The notes: a model not told the origin generated them from the sequence alone. A stretch of DNA of 64,000 nt from Tolypothrix campylonemoides VB511288 (GCA_000828075.3 JXCB02000023.1:1-64000); one strand, 5' to 3'; counted from the first letter of the stretch, positions 33,524 through 43,908 are shown. Translations and numbers: made by a program.

Positions 33524-36379
33524 ATGGCGTGGAATCCAGGACAGCCGTTATTCGGGGGACGCTACATCATCGAAAGAAAGCTTGGTGAAGGTGGAATTGG
33601 CATCACTTATCTTGCTAGGAATCAACAGGATGAATTTCGCGTCATAAAAACTCTCAAAGAACAAATCCTCAATCACCCTGACTGGGTACCGCACCGAAGC
33701 ATATTACAACAAAGTTTTTGCGAAGAAGCACTGCGGTTGTCATTGTGTCGCCATCCCCACATTGTTCAGATAGAAAACGCATTTTCTGAAGGAATTTTCC
33801 CTTGCATGGCAATGGAGTACATCGAAGGGGAAGACTTGGGCAAACGGATAACCCTAAATGGAGCATTACTAGAAGCAGAAGCACTAGTGTACATCCGACA
33901 AATAGGCAATGCATTAAGTTTAGTCCACAAAAAAGGCTTACTACATAGGGATATCAAGCCGAATAATATTATGATGCGTACTGGCACATCACAAGCAGTG
34001 CTGATTGACTTTGGTTTGGCACAAGGCTTTATTCCAGATGTTACCCACACACTACCTGGGGGTCTTACACACGGTTTCGCACCACCAGAACAGTATCTTC
34101 CAAAAGCCAGATGGGGAGAATATACGGATGTCTACGCCTTAGCTGCAACGCTGTATGCTTTGCTGACTAGACAATTACCTACGCCAGCACCTGCAAGATT
34201 GCAAAATGTTCCTCTGCGAATACCCCAGAGTTTGAATTCTAGCATCAGCGACAGTGTGAATGAGGCAATCATATGGGGAATGGCAATGAATTCCCAAATG
34301 CGTCCCCAGTCAGTTGAGGAATGGTTTAATTTGTTGGCAACTACAGGTGAGACTTCAGCCATAAAACCGGTTACGCAAGTACCATCGACTCCTCAACCAT
34401 CTATTCAAAATTTAAAATCTTCAAATTCATTTGTAGTAGCTTCTCAAAACTGGTATCGGTTAAATACCATTCCAGGTATTGGTGATACGTTCGCCCTTGA
34501 CCCCGATGGAAGAATTTTAGCGATCGCTACAAATAGTATTGGTAAAGAAAATTCCATTAATTTAGTAGAAACAAGTTATGTGGAATTGGGTATATGCAGG
34601 CATACGCATACTCTCACTGGTCATTCCAAGGAGATTAGCTCACTTGCCTTTGGCTCTGATGGAGACATTACTAAACTATTGGCTAGTGGTGATTTAGATG
34701 GGACTATCAAAATATGGGATGTTACAACTGGTGAAGAAGTCCAGACCCTACACCATTCCGACTGGCCAATCTATTCCGTCGCCTTTAGCCCAGATAAGGA
34801 AATATTAGCTAGTGGTGGTAGAGAGGGGACAGTACAACTTTGGGACATTGCAACTGGCAGAGAAATCTACTCTTCCATAGACTTTAAGGATAAGGTTGGT
34901 GGTGAATGCAGGATTTATTCTGTTGCTTTTAGTCCGATTATTTACGCCTCTTTTGGTCAAAAGAATGTGCAAATGCTGGCTATTGGTAGACACAGTTATA
35001 TGACATTACTACTAGTAGCAGATGGCAAAGAAGTTTATTTTAATCCAAAGAATGTGCAAATGTTGCCGAGTGCTAACTCCTACTTGAAACCAGCCAAGGA
35101 AGCACCTAGCAAAGCAATCTTCATACCTTGTGGCAGAGTTAATTCCGTTGCCTTCAGCCCAGATGGGCAACTTTTAGCTACTGCTGGAAACGGGATTATT
35201 AGACTTTGGCAGATTAGTTATCGTTTGGCGTGGAGAATTGAACTTTGGCCGATTAGTTGCCGTCAAGAGCAAGAAATTGTAGTTGAAGAAATCTGTCACC
35301 TTACTGGTCATTATGGCGATATTTATTCTATTGCCTTTAGTCAGGATAGACGAATATTGGCTAGTGGTGGTTCAGATGGGACTATCAAACTGTGGGAGGT
35401 TGCGACTGGTAAAGAAATTCGTACCTTCAGTGATGATCCTGACAGAATTGACAGGATTTCTTCCGTTGGCTTTAGCCTTGGAGCTAATGGAGAAATATTA
35501 GCCAGTAGTTCTCTAAATACTATCAGCTTACGACAAGTTGAAACTGGCAGAGAAATCCATACCTTTGCTGGAAATACGAGTCGTTATGTAGGTAGTAAGA
35601 AGTATATTGACTCTATGTCAATAAATGATAGGAGCAGGGATATTGATCCTATTGTATTAAGTCCAGATGGGCAAATTTTAGCTAGTGGTAGTTTTAGATG
35701 GATTCAATTGTGGGAGGTTAGAACTGGTAGAGCCATTAAAATTCTCCGCGAGCATGAATATCCAGTCAAGTCTATTGCATTCAGTCCAGATGGACTACTT
35801 TTAGCTAGTGGTGGTCAAGACAATGTTATCAAACTGTGGCACGTGGGAACTGGCAAAGAAATTAAAATCCTTTATGGTCATTCCCACACAGTTTATTCTG
35901 TTGCTTTTAGCCCAGATGGGCAACTGTTAGTCAGCACTAGTTCTGATGGAACCATCAGACTGTGGCAGGTAGCAGATGGCAGCCAAATCCGCAATCTTAC
36001 TTTTGATTTCAGGTGGATGGACAGATGGAAGTCAATTACATTGAGTCCGGATGGGCAATTATTAGCCATTGGCACAGAATACACAAGGGAATACAGCAAA
36101 TACACAACTATCAAAATATGGCAAGTTGAGACAGGTGCAGAAATCTATACTTTTACTGCTCCTTCGGATTTTAATTCCTTTGCGTTTAGTTTTGATAGAC
36201 AATTATTAGCCATTGCGACTCAGGACAAAACTATTAAATTGTTGGATGTAGCAACAGGCACGGAAATTCATACATTTACAGCTTCTTCGCAAGTTCATTC
36301 CATTTCCTTCAGCGCCAATAAACAGTTTTTAGCCATTGGCGAATATGGCGGTAATATCCAAATATGGCAGCGACGGTGA
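33524..36379 (+). CDS. Ser/Thr protein kinase with C-terminal WD40 propeller
   Basis: A cytosolic eukaryotic-type kinase of about 951 residues, started at the ATG MAWNPGQPLFGGRYIIE (33524). The kinase domain covers about residues 10-280: glycine loop LGEGGIGITYLA, Lys in FRVIKTL, HRDIKPNNI and DFGLAQGF, all intact. From about residue 325, roughly ten WD40 repeats follow (ILASGGSDGTIKLWEVATGK is a clear one). Some repeats are irregular and hold insertions of about 40 residues. Such kinases are typical of filamentous cyanobacteria; targets are unknown. Confidence 0.93.
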   Translation: MAWNPGQPLFGGRYIIERKLGEGGIGITYLARNQQDEFRVIKTLKEQILNHPDWVPHRSILQQSFCEEALRLSLCRHPHIVQIENAFSEGIFPCMAMEYIEGEDLGKRITLNGALLEAEALVYIRQIGNALSLVHKKGLLHRDIKPNNIMMRTGTSQAVLIDFGLAQGFIPDVTHTLPGGLTHGFAPPEQYLPKARWGEYTDVYALAATLYALLTRQLPTPAPARLQNVPLRIPQSLNSSISDSVNEAIIWGMAMNSQMRPQSVEEWFNLLATTGETSAIKPVTQVPSTPQPSIQNLKSSNSFVVASQNWYRLNTIPGIGDTFALDPDGRILAIATNSIGKENSINLVETSYVELGICRHTHTLTGHSKEISSLAFGSDGDITKLLASGDLDGTIKIWDVTTGEEVQTLHHSDWPIYSVAFSPDKEILASGGREGTVQLWDIATGREIYSSIDFKDKVGGECRIYSVAFSPIIYASFGQKNVQMLAIGRHSYMTLLLVADGKEVYFNPKNVQMLPSANSYLKPAKEAPSKAIFIPCGRVNSVAFSPDGQLLATAGNGIIRLWQISYRLAWRIELWPISCRQEQEIVVEEICHLTGHYGDIYSIAFSQDRRILASGGSDGTIKLWEVATGKEIRTFSDDPDRIDRISSVGFSLGANGEILASSSLNTISLRQVETGREIHTFAGNTSRYVGSKKYIDSMSINDRSRDIDPIVLSPDGQILASGSFRWIQLWEVRTGRAIKILREHEYPVKSIAFSPDGLLLASGGQDNVIKLWHVGTGKEIKILYGHSHTVYSVAFSPDGQLLVSTSSDGTIRLWQVADGSQIRNLTFDFRWMDRWKSITLSPDGQLLAIGTEYTREYSKYTTIKIWQVETGAEIYTFTAPSDFNSFAFSFDRQLLAIATQDKTIKLLDVATGTEIHTFTASSQVHSISFSANKQFLAIGEYGGNIQIWQRR

Positions 36380-36421
36380 TGTTATGTGCCGACTATTTGC
36401 TTTACTCGTTTAGGGTAATTG

Positions 36422-36600
36422 GTGAATCCTTACCTCACCCCGGTTTTGTCTTACGCCAAAACTTCCCCTCCCCTTACCAACTAACGTGTACACACATCTC
36501 ACTCAAAACCTCACCCTCGCTTTTAGCTGCGCTAAAATCTTTCCCTCTCCTTGCCAAGGAGAGGGATGCCCGACAGGGCAGGGTGAGGTTCTTAACGGAT
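36422..36600. repeat. Dispersed palindrome block
   Basis: Region after the kinase has no credible gene. It carries CCCTCTCCTTGCCAAGGAGAGGG-type palindromes and a CCTCACCC...GGGTGAGG pair (about 36511-36590), related to the block at 23628-23678. Confidence 0.65.
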
Positions 36601-36685
36601 TTTGAGTTATTTGATGACTTGTTCGTACACCGTAGCCTTAATGAGTATGCTGTCTCTATTTAAGTTGAGAGCAGGAACTCCCTAT

Positions 36686-37984
36686 TTACCTATTGTTCCA
36701 CTCTTGTGCTGCATCCTCTACAGCTTTATCTACTGTCTTTTCCCCCAGCATAGCCGCTTGTAAGTTTTCGTAAATTGCCTTTTGCAAAAGTTTTATATCC
36801 TTCAGCCTGGGAGTTAATACCTCTGCTTGTTGCAGTTCTTGGGCGCTAATGACTCGCGCCTTATCTAAAGCCGAAGCGTTGGCGGGTGCGTCTTTGAAGT
36901 AGGTGTCAGCCAGCGACTTGACTGTAGACGGCAGAACGTTGGCTGCTTTGGCAAAAGAGAGCTGATTCTCGTCATTTGTGATAAACAACGCGAATTTGAG
37001 GGCGGCGTCGGGTTGTTTGCTGTCGCGGGGGATAACAACGTTCATCACAGCGACATTTTTCTTGCCGTTTTCACCCGTGATTTGTGGTGCAGTTGCGGAA
37101 ACTTTAGCTATTGCTGGGGCATTTTTGCCAATGTTCTCAAGAAACTCCCCACCAGAAAACAGCAACGCCGTTTCTCCAGCTTGGTACAAATCTACTGCAT
37201 GACGATGTCCTTGTGTCAATGTTTCTTTGGGTAGAAGCCCTTTTTTGTATAAGTCTACCCAATACTGAAACACTGCTTTACCTTGTGGGGAGTTAAAAGC
37301 TGCTTTACCCGCTGCATCTACCAAAGTCACCCCCATTTGTGCAAACGACTCTAGCACTTCACCAGCATCTTGAGGGACGAACGTCACAAAAAAGGCATAT
37401 TTACCAGTTTTGTCTTTAATTTGTTGAGCCACCTGGGCTAATTCAGCGTAGGTGGCAGGTGGCTTGTTGATACCTGCCTGTTTTAATAAATCGGTGTTAT
37501 AAATGGTTAGCCGAGTGGTGAGGTACCAGGGAATCCCAAAACTTTTGTCATTGAGCGTGCTAGCTTTCCAAATATTCGGTAAATACGAGGAACGCACTTC
37601 ATTTGGAAGTTTTGCATCCAAATCTAACCAGGCATTTCGTCCTGCAAGTTGGGAAGCAAAATCCGGATTGAGGTTGACAACATCAGGTGGTGTTTTTGCG
37701 GAAACAGCTGTTAAAATTTTGTTCTCCATTGCCGTCCAGGGTACATCAACCCAGGTAACTTTTATACCGGAATTTTGTGACTCAAAAGACGCAATTAGGC
37801 TTTTAAAGTAGTTGGTAAATTGAGGTTGGAGTTGCATTGTCCAGAACTCAACATTTGCCGTTCCTGATGATGCCTGTTTTGTGGTATTGCTGACATTCCC
37901 TGTACCACAACTAACAATCCAAGAGGTCAATACACCGAGTAACGCCCAAACAATGAATCTTTTGAACTTTTGAATTCTAACCAT
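36686..37984 (-). CDS. ABC transporter substrate-binding lipoprotein (sugar type)
   Basis: A 432-residue extracellular solute-binding protein of family 1. The signal peptide ends in a lipobox (SWIVSC), so it should be anchored to the membrane. The mature part has the family pattern VEFWTMQL, ESQNSGIKVTWVDVPW, PPDVVNLN, GIPWYLTTRLTIYNTDLLKQ and ALLFSGGEFL. It probably binds a sugar or glycerol-phosphate-like ligand. No permease or ATPase gene is adjacent, so it is an orphan or works with a distant transporter. Confidence 0.9.
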   Translation of the reverse strand: MVRIQKFKRFIVWALLGVLTSWIVSCGTGNVSNTTKQASSGTANVEFWTMQLQPQFTNYFKSLIASFESQNSGIKVTWVDVPWTAMENKILTAVSAKTPPDVVNLNPDFASQLAGRNAWLDLDAKLPNEVRSSYLPNIWKASTLNDKSFGIPWYLTTRLTIYNTDLLKQAGINKPPATYAELAQVAQQIKDKTGKYAFFVTFVPQDAGEVLESFAQMGVTLVDAAGKAAFNSPQGKAVFQYWVDLYKKGLLPKETLTQGHRHAVDLYQAGETALLFSGGEFLENIGKNAPAIAKVSATAPQITGENGKKNVAVMNVVIPRDSKQPDAALKFALFITNDENQLSFAKAANVLPSTVKSLADTYFKDAPANASALDKARVISAQELQQAEVLTPRLKDIKLLQKAIYENLQAAMLGEKTVDKAVEDAAQEWNNR

Positions 37985-38125
37985 CGTGTTTGTACTTTTT
38001 TATCTTGTTCAGGGTGAAGTGCTTATGCTCAATTGTGGAGATTATAGGCTAAAACAATTTTCTAGCAACAATATCAATTCTTAATATCATTTGATTTTTG
38101 CATTGGTAGTCCAACGGGCAAAACT

Positions 38126-39232
38126 GTGGTCAGGCAATTCAAGAGTTTGTTTGGTAAATATTATCAAGGGGTTGGCATAGAACTGTCACCGCAACGTGTA
38201 AATTTAGTTCAGCTACGCAAGCAACGCCAAGGTTTGAAACTAGAAACTTTAACATCAGTGCCGGTGCCAGAAGGTTTTTTTGTCAATGGTCAAATCACTG
38301 ATTCCGCAACAATGGCGGAACTCATCCAGGAAGCGTTAGCTCAAAGTAAAATCAAAGCTTTTCGTGTTGCTACCGCTGTACCAGGGCGAGATTCAATTAT
38401 ACGTCTTATATCCGTGCCAGCAGAGTTAGATGACAAAGAACTACAGGAAATGGTACTTAACCACGAAGCAAGTTTGTATTTACCTTATCCTCGTGAAGAA
38501 GCTGATATTGATTATCAGAAACTTGGGTACTTTGTAGATGACGATGGCATTGAAAAGGTACAGGTATTGCTAGTTGCTACTCGTAAAGAAATTACCGATA
38601 GCTTTATAGATACATTCGAGCAAGCCGGATTGCAAATTGATGTTTTAGAGATTAATAGTTTTGCTCTGATTAGGACAATTCGCGACCAATTGCGACAATA
38701 CGGATCACAAGAAGCAGTAGTGCTAGTCGATATAGAATTTGATAGCACAGAAATAGCGATCGTTGTGAATGGAGTGCCGCAATTTTCGCGTACCGTTCCC
38801 ATTGGAACTTATCAAATGCAAATTGCTATATCTAGGGCAATGAATTTACCCGTTTCACGAGATATAGAACTTTTGTATGGAATGTCTATTCCTTTTATAG
38901 ATGATGAAGAAAAAACTGGTGTTCCTGAAATGAATCCAGGTATGACAGCGATGATACGAGTGTTAGGAGAACTCACACATGAACTACGCCGTTCTATTAA
39001 TTTTTATCTCAATCAAAATGAAAATGTGGAGATAGCACAAATTATGCTAGCAGGACCAGGAGGCGGACTGGGACAAATTGATGAGTTTTTTACACAAAGA
39101 TTAAGTTTGCCAGCCTCTCAAATCGATCCAATCGCGGCTTTGTCATTGGAAATTGACGAAGAGAAATACCCTGTAGTCCAACGCCCTGGGTTGGCGATAG
39201 TGCTTGGTTTAGGAATGCGAGAGGCGCTATAA
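38126..39232 (+). CDS. pilM: Type IV pilus assembly ATPase-like PilM
   Basis: A 368-residue cytoplasmic actin-like protein that forms the PilMNO inner-membrane alignment complex. Markers are IELSPQRVNLVQLRKQRQG, VPGRDSIIRLISVPAE, VLVDIEFDSTEIAIV and LAGPGGGLGQIDEF. It starts with GTG, without a clear Shine-Dalgarno. It leads the operon pilM-pilN-pilO-pilQ, needed for pilus-based motility and DNA uptake. Confidence 0.94.
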   Translation: MVRQFKSLFGKYYQGVGIELSPQRVNLVQLRKQRQGLKLETLTSVPVPEGFFVNGQITDSATMAELIQEALAQSKIKAFRVATAVPGRDSIIRLISVPAELDDKELQEMVLNHEASLYLPYPREEADIDYQKLGYFVDDDGIEKVQVLLVATRKEITDSFIDTFEQAGLQIDVLEINSFALIRTIRDQLRQYGSQEAVVLVDIEFDSTEIAIVVNGVPQFSRTVPIGTYQMQIAISRAMNLPVSRDIELLYGMSIPFIDDEEKTGVPEMNPGMTAMIRVLGELTHELRRSINFYLNQNENVEIAQIMLAGPGGGLGQIDEFFTQRLSLPASQIDPIAALSLEIDEEKYPVVQRPGLAIVLGLGMREAL

Positions 39233-39331
39233 CAATTCAAAATTCAAAATTCAAAATTCAAAATAATTAGAATTGGCAGGTATCCTGTCTGTTTCCAGTA
39301 TGCAAATTAAAGAAGTCACATTTTAGCTCAA

Positions 39332-40102
39332 ATGTACAGTTTAGAAATTAACTTTCTCAAAGACCGCTCAATTTACCAGAAGAATTTAAAAAAAAAGCAA
39401 GCAGAAATATCTCTACGTAGTGAAGATTTAAAACCAGTGTATATAGGAGTGGCAGTCAGTATGTTTTTTCCAGCTTTAATGGGAACGACTTGGTGGTTTT
39501 TGCAAGCAAAAAATAGTGAAATACAGCAGAACAGAGCCGAACTAGAACAGGAGAATCAAAGGCTAAAGGCAGAAATAGGAAACATAGACAAAATCAAAGA
39601 AGAAACAAACAAAATTAAGCAGGAAACTCAAGCTTTAGTTAGTGTTTTTGACCAGATTCGTCCTTGGTCAGCCGTGTTACAAGATTTGGGCGATCGCATC
39701 CCAGAAACTGTGCAAATTGATAGCATCAAGCAAATTCCGCCCGCAGCCCCAACAGAAGGACAGCCAGCACCCAATCCTGCTGGAGGTGTAGAAATTTCAG
39801 GGTTTGCTCGCTCCTTTAGCGATGTCAACGATTTTATGCTGAGTTTGCAACAGTCTCGTTTCTTCAAAGCTGCGCAAACAAAAATTATCACAGCAGAGTT
39901 AGTAGATGCACCGATACAACCTGGTTCTCAATCTGCTACAAACATACAAATTAAACCACCCCAAATAGTCAAATACACAATTCAATCCAGTCTCAGTAAT
40001 GTTCCCGCTTCTGAATTAATTCCGGAATTGGAACAAAAAGGCGCAATAGGACTAGTGAATAGAATCCGTAGTATGCAACAAATAGGAGTCATTCAAAAAT
40101 GA
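39332..40102 (+). CDS. pilN: Type IV pilus assembly protein PilN
   Basis: A 256-residue bitopic protein. It has a cytoplasmic N-terminus starting MYSLEINFLKDRSIYQ (PilM-binding), one membrane span (about residues 39-55, VAVSMFFPALMGTTWWF), a coiled coil (about 55-105) and a periplasmic ferredoxin-like domain (about 110-220). Its stop overlaps the pilO start (ATGA), so the two are translationally coupled. A 100-bp gap with AAAATTCA tandem repeats separates it from pilM. Confidence 0.92.
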   Translation: MYSLEINFLKDRSIYQKNLKKKQAEISLRSEDLKPVYIGVAVSMFFPALMGTTWWFLQAKNSEIQQNRAELEQENQRLKAEIGNIDKIKEETNKIKQETQALVSVFDQIRPWSAVLQDLGDRIPETVQIDSIKQIPPAAPTEGQPAPNPAGGVEISGFARSFSDVNDFMLSLQQSRFFKAAQTKIITAELVDAPIQPGSQSATNIQIKPPQIVKYTIQSSLSNVPASELIPELEQKGAIGLVNRIRSMQQIGVIQK

Positions 40103-40863
40103 CTTTCAATGATGATTTAAAGTTTGTACAAGGTACGGAATTTGATACAGCTTCTCCAAGTTACGTTGTTATTTTTGGTATTCCCTTAACACCAAAATTT
40201 ATCGGCATCCTCATAGGATTTTTAGGGCTTGCAGGAGCAGTTTATGTGCTGATAAATTCCGTCATGCCAGCATGGGAAACTTTTCAACAGCAGCAAACAA
40301 AACAGAACCAATTACAGGAAGTGGTTGACCAAAAGAAAACCATTATTCAACAAATGGAGACAGTTAAACAGGAACAAGCAGTTTCCAAACAGCAACAACT
40401 CCAGGTTTTAGCTTTATTTGCTAATGAAAAAACCTTGGATACCCTACCACTGGATTTAAATCGCTTGGTTGAATCTAGCAATACTCAAATTCCTCCAAAT
40501 GTAGTGAGAGCAAAACTGAGGAAATACGTCCCTACTGGAAAGGCTGAACCCATTACTGATAACAGTCTTGGTTCATTAGTAAATGGCAAGCTAAAACGTA
40601 GCAGTATCAATATAGAAATTATCGGAACCTACGAACAAACACAATCCATTCTCCGTAATATAGAGCGGTTACAGTCTTTGTTGATAGTGAAAGACTACCA
40701 ATCAAATTTGGTACCAGAAGCAGCAACTCAACAGGACAAAACTGTGATGACTAGAGTTGGGTCAGCACTTATTAGTACATCTTTCCAGTTACAGGCATTA
40801 ATGCCACTGAGTCAAGAGGAAGTCGCAGCTGCTGCTAAAGCGGCAAAACCAAATAATAACTAG
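40099..40863 (+). CDS. pilO: Type IV pilus assembly protein PilO
   Basis: A 254-residue partner of PilN. A short cytoplasmic start is followed by a membrane helix (about 34-52, IGILIGFLGLAGAVYVLI), a Gln-rich coiled coil (about 57-105) and a periplasmic domain (about 110-225; SSINIEIIGTYEQTQSILRN). It overlaps pilN by 4 bp. The C-terminus is Ala/Lys-rich. Position in the operon and architecture make the call firm. Confidence 0.92.
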   Translation: MTFNDDLKFVQGTEFDTASPSYVVIFGIPLTPKFIGILIGFLGLAGAVYVLINSVMPAWETFQQQQTKQNQLQEVVDQKKTIIQQMETVKQEQAVSKQQQLQVLALFANEKTLDTLPLDLNRLVESSNTQIPPNVVRAKLRKYVPTGKAEPITDNSLGSLVNGKLKRSSINIEIIGTYEQTQSILRNIERLQSLLIVKDYQSNLVPEAATQQDKTVMTRVGSALISTSFQLQALMPLSQEEVAAAAKAAKPNNN

Positions 40864-40927
40864 TCGTATATTTTACGTTTCATTTCGCCCACTTACTTAA
40901 TCGTTTTCCAATTATGAGGAATGAACT

Positions 40928-43078
40928 GTGAAACAGCTTCACGCTAGTAGTGTTGTGTTAGATGCCGCTGCAATTGTTTTTTTAGCGGCTCAACCAGTAT
41001 CGGCACAGACTACTGAAATTACTGGAGTGCAGCTTAGTCCAGTTAATGGTGGAATAAACATTGTATTAACAACTGCCTCAGGCTCACGCCCACAAATTTT
41101 TACGACAAAAAAAGGTAATACTTTAGTCGCAGATATTCTTAATACTCAATTACGTTTACCACAAAAAAATAGTTTCCGCCAAGACAATCCGGCTCCAGGC
41201 ATTGCCTCAGTGACAGTTAATCAACTTGATGCTACTAGCATCCAAGTGATAGTGACCGGAACGAGCAGCACCCCCAACAATCAACCTGTAGTGCGAAAGC
41301 AAAATGAAATTATTCTTGGTTTTACGTCAACAGAGGGAACACAAGCAGCGCCGACTTCTCCACCTCAACAAAGTCAAAAGCCAGACGTTCTCGTTCCCAA
41401 CCCAGAAGTTAGCATTGACGGCACGCCTACACAAACACCAGGTTCAAACACGAACCAAGCTCCACCTTTCTTACCCAGAGCCGTTGCACCACCAGTAGGG
41501 GATATAGCCATTTCAAATATTGATGCTTCTCCTAGCAATATTGACTTGGGAACTCAAGAACGAGTGTCTCGCTTAGTGCTGCGAGACGCTCCGGTACGCG
41601 AAGTTTTGTCACTGCTTGCCCGTGCTGCTGGTCTTAACTTGGCTTTTGCGGGAAGAGAAGCAGGAGAGCAAGCTTCTGGAGGACAGCAGGCACAGCAGGG
41701 ACAGCAGGGTAGCGCTGGGAGTGATGGACCAACGATCTCGTTGGATATAGAAAACGAGCCAGTTCAAGATGTTTTTAACTACGTCTTGCGCTTGAGTGGT
41801 CTTGAAGCAAACCGCAGCGGACGGACAATTTTTGTTGGAGCGAAACTGCCCAATTCCACCCGTGATGTGATTGTGCGTAACTTGCGACTTAATCAGGTAA
41901 CAGTGGGAACAGCATTAAACTTTTTGGTTTCCTTAGGAGCAGAAAGTGCTGTCAGCCGCGAACGGCAAGTTACTAGTGTAAATGCTGTACCTGTGGGTGG
42001 TGCAGCCAATACCGCAGTCACGCAAACCCAGACAACCACAGAAACCAGAGTTGAAACTCAACGCATTGATTTTAAAGACTCTAACCCTCTACTTCGAGGT
42101 GTACAGGCATTAGGAGATGAGCGCACCAATTCTGTTACCTTAGTTGGCTCTCCTAGGCTGATTGACATTGCAATGGCTCAACTAACTCAGCTTGATGTCC
42201 GCCGTCGGCAAGTGGTCATTAACGTCAGGATTATCGATGTTAATTTACGCAACACAAACGACTTTAACACCAGCTTCTCATTTGGAATAGGCAACAATTT
42301 CTTTAGTAATAATGGTGGTGCAATAGGTTTGAATTTTGGTTCTAGACCAAATGGAGTCTCCAGACGTTTCGTTGCTAATTTGCAAGCTCAAGTTACAAAT
42401 GGCAATGCCAAGATTTTGACTGACCCGACTTTGACAGTACAAGAAGGTCAGGAAGCTTTAGTAAAGTTAACTGCAGAAGTGTATGGAGGTATTGAAATAA
42501 CTTCATTCAATCAATCAACTTCATCAAATGAATCAACTTCATCAAATGAATCAATTTCATCAAATCAATCAACTTCATCAAATCAATCAACTTCATCAAA
42601 CTCACAATTTATCTCTACAAGAAAACCTATTATTAAGGACGCAGGTCTAACTTTGAGAGTTAGAGTGGATCGAGTTGATGACAACGGCTTTGTGTCCTTG
42701 TCTGTTGCCCCTACTGTATCTGCACCGAATGGTACAATACAAACTCCTGATGATGGTGAAATTACTTTACTTGCGGAAAGAAGTTTGCAATCAGGTCTAA
42801 TTCGCCTGCGCGACGGTCAAACGCTAATTCTTAGCGGTATTATTCAAGACGCCGACCGAGTCAGTGTAACAAAAGTTCCCATTTTGGGTGATATTCCCCT
42901 GCTTGGTGCTTTATTTAGAAGAACAAACAAAACTAGCGATCGCAGCGAAGTCATTGTATTACTAACGCCTCAAATTGTAGAAGATTCAGAGCGCTCCTCT
43001 TTTGGTTATAACTACACCCCTAGCCCAGATGTACGGCAAATCCTTGAACGTGGTGGTTTACAGGTGCCAAAGCGGTAA
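40928..43078 (+). CDS. pilQ: PilQ secretin with AMIN domain and repeat insert
   Basis: Outer-membrane secretin through which type IV pili extend. A GTG start and signal peptide (IVFLAAQPVSA) lead into an AMIN domain (about residues 28-130), then a Pro-rich linker, an STN/N0 domain (about 210-300), an N1-type domain, and the secretin barrel (about 425-700; LTDPTLTVQEGQEALVKL, VPILGDIPLLGALFRRT). A tract of STSSNQ/E hexapeptides (about residues 530-559) is encoded by five 18-bp repeats and would lie in a loop of the barrel domain. 716 residues in all. Confidence 0.95.
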   Translation: MKQLHASSVVLDAAAIVFLAAQPVSAQTTEITGVQLSPVNGGINIVLTTASGSRPQIFTTKKGNTLVADILNTQLRLPQKNSFRQDNPAPGIASVTVNQLDATSIQVIVTGTSSTPNNQPVVRKQNEIILGFTSTEGTQAAPTSPPQQSQKPDVLVPNPEVSIDGTPTQTPGSNTNQAPPFLPRAVAPPVGDIAISNIDASPSNIDLGTQERVSRLVLRDAPVREVLSLLARAAGLNLAFAGREAGEQASGGQQAQQGQQGSAGSDGPTISLDIENEPVQDVFNYVLRLSGLEANRSGRTIFVGAKLPNSTRDVIVRNLRLNQVTVGTALNFLVSLGAESAVSRERQVTSVNAVPVGGAANTAVTQTQTTTETRVETQRIDFKDSNPLLRGVQALGDERTNSVTLVGSPRLIDIAMAQLTQLDVRRRQVVINVRIIDVNLRNTNDFNTSFSFGIGNNFFSNNGGAIGLNFGSRPNGVSRRFVANLQAQVTNGNAKILTDPTLTVQEGQEALVKLTAEVYGGIEITSFNQSTSSNESTSSNESISSNQSTSSNQSTSSNSQFISTRKPIIKDAGLTLRVRVDRVDDNGFVSLSVAPTVSAPNGTIQTPDDGEITLLAERSLQSGLIRLRDGQTLILSGIIQDADRVSVTKVPILGDIPLLGALFRRTNKTSDRSEVIVLLTPQIVEDSERSSFGYNYTPSPDVRQILERGGLQVPKR
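42515..42604 (+). repeat. Five 18-bp tandem repeats in pilQ
   Basis: TCAACTTCATCAAATSAA units in perfect 18-bp register, each encoding six residues. The third copy has one C-to-T change. Copy-number change would keep the frame. Confidence 0.9.
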
Positions 43079-43287
43079 AATACAGCGATGAGCCAAACAG
43101 CTTTCCTACTGAATCGGATGACATCTCCACAAATCCTTTGGCTAACTTATGGCAATGTTGTACCCCCCAATCCCTAATCCCTAATCCCCAATCCCCTTCA
43201 CGCTCATATAGTCATTAAAATACCGTCATTAAACTTAACAAAGACTAACTACCATTCCACCTGTTTATCCCTCCATGCCCCTCTGTT

Positions 43288-43308
43288 CCCCTAGCAACAG
43301 GGGTTTTT
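43288..43308 (+). terminator. Rho-independent terminator after pilQ
   Basis: CCCCT (43288-43292), loop AGCAAC, AGGGG (43299-43303), then five T. The rest of 43079-43589 holds AATCCCT/AATCCCC tandem repeats (about 43166-43195) and an AAATCTC...GAGATTT hairpin (about 43511-43530) before HU. Confidence 0.65.
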
Positions 43309-43589
43309 ACTAAGTATTTTTTCCTACTTTAGGGGTGGTTTTGAGTGAAACAATTGCCTGATTTCTAAAAAAAATCCTGAAATCTATATAAATTAATGGT
43401 TTCATCTATCCACTTCTGGCTACGACACTTTAGAATGATTCATTGAAAAGTCGAGCCTATGGGAATTACAGCCTCTTTAAGCATAAAGACTCATTAGGGC
43501 GACTTTTGTAAATCTCCAAACAGAGATTTAAGTAAACATGTATCGGGGCGTATCTGTACGCAATTTCAAGTAACAATTAGGAGTTTGAC

Positions 43590-43874
43590 ATGAACAAAGG
43601 TGAATTGGTTGATGCCGTAGCTGAAAAGGCTAGTGTTACTAAAAAACAAGCTGATGCAGTCTTAACTGCGGCTTTGGAAACCATCATCGAAGCAGTTTCC
43701 TCTGGCGATAAAGTCACTTTGGTGGGATTTGGCTCATTTGAATCACGGGAACGTAAAGCCCGCGAAGGTCGCAACCCCAAAACAAATGAGAAGATGGAAA
43801 TTCCGGCAACAAAGGTGCCTGCTTTTTCCGCTGGAAAATTGTTTAGAGAAAAGGTTGCACCCCCAAAATCTTAG
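43590..43874 (+). CDS. HU-type DNA-binding protein
   Basis: A 94-residue nucleoid protein of the HU/IHF family. It starts MNKGELVDAVAEKASVTKKQ and has the beta-arm signature GFGSFESRERKAREGRNPKT and KVPAFSAGKLFRE. It bends and compacts DNA without strong sequence preference. TAGGAG lies about 8 nt before the ATG. A long AT-rich leader upstream suggests its own promoter. Confidence 0.96.
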   Translation: MNKGELVDAVAEKASVTKKQADAVLTAALETIIEAVSSGDKVTLVGFGSFESRERKAREGRNPKTNEKMEIPATKVPAFSAGKLFREKVAPPKS

Positions 43875-43908
43875 GTTCTGTTTTGGTTTTTTAGGACACC
43901 CTTTTTCT

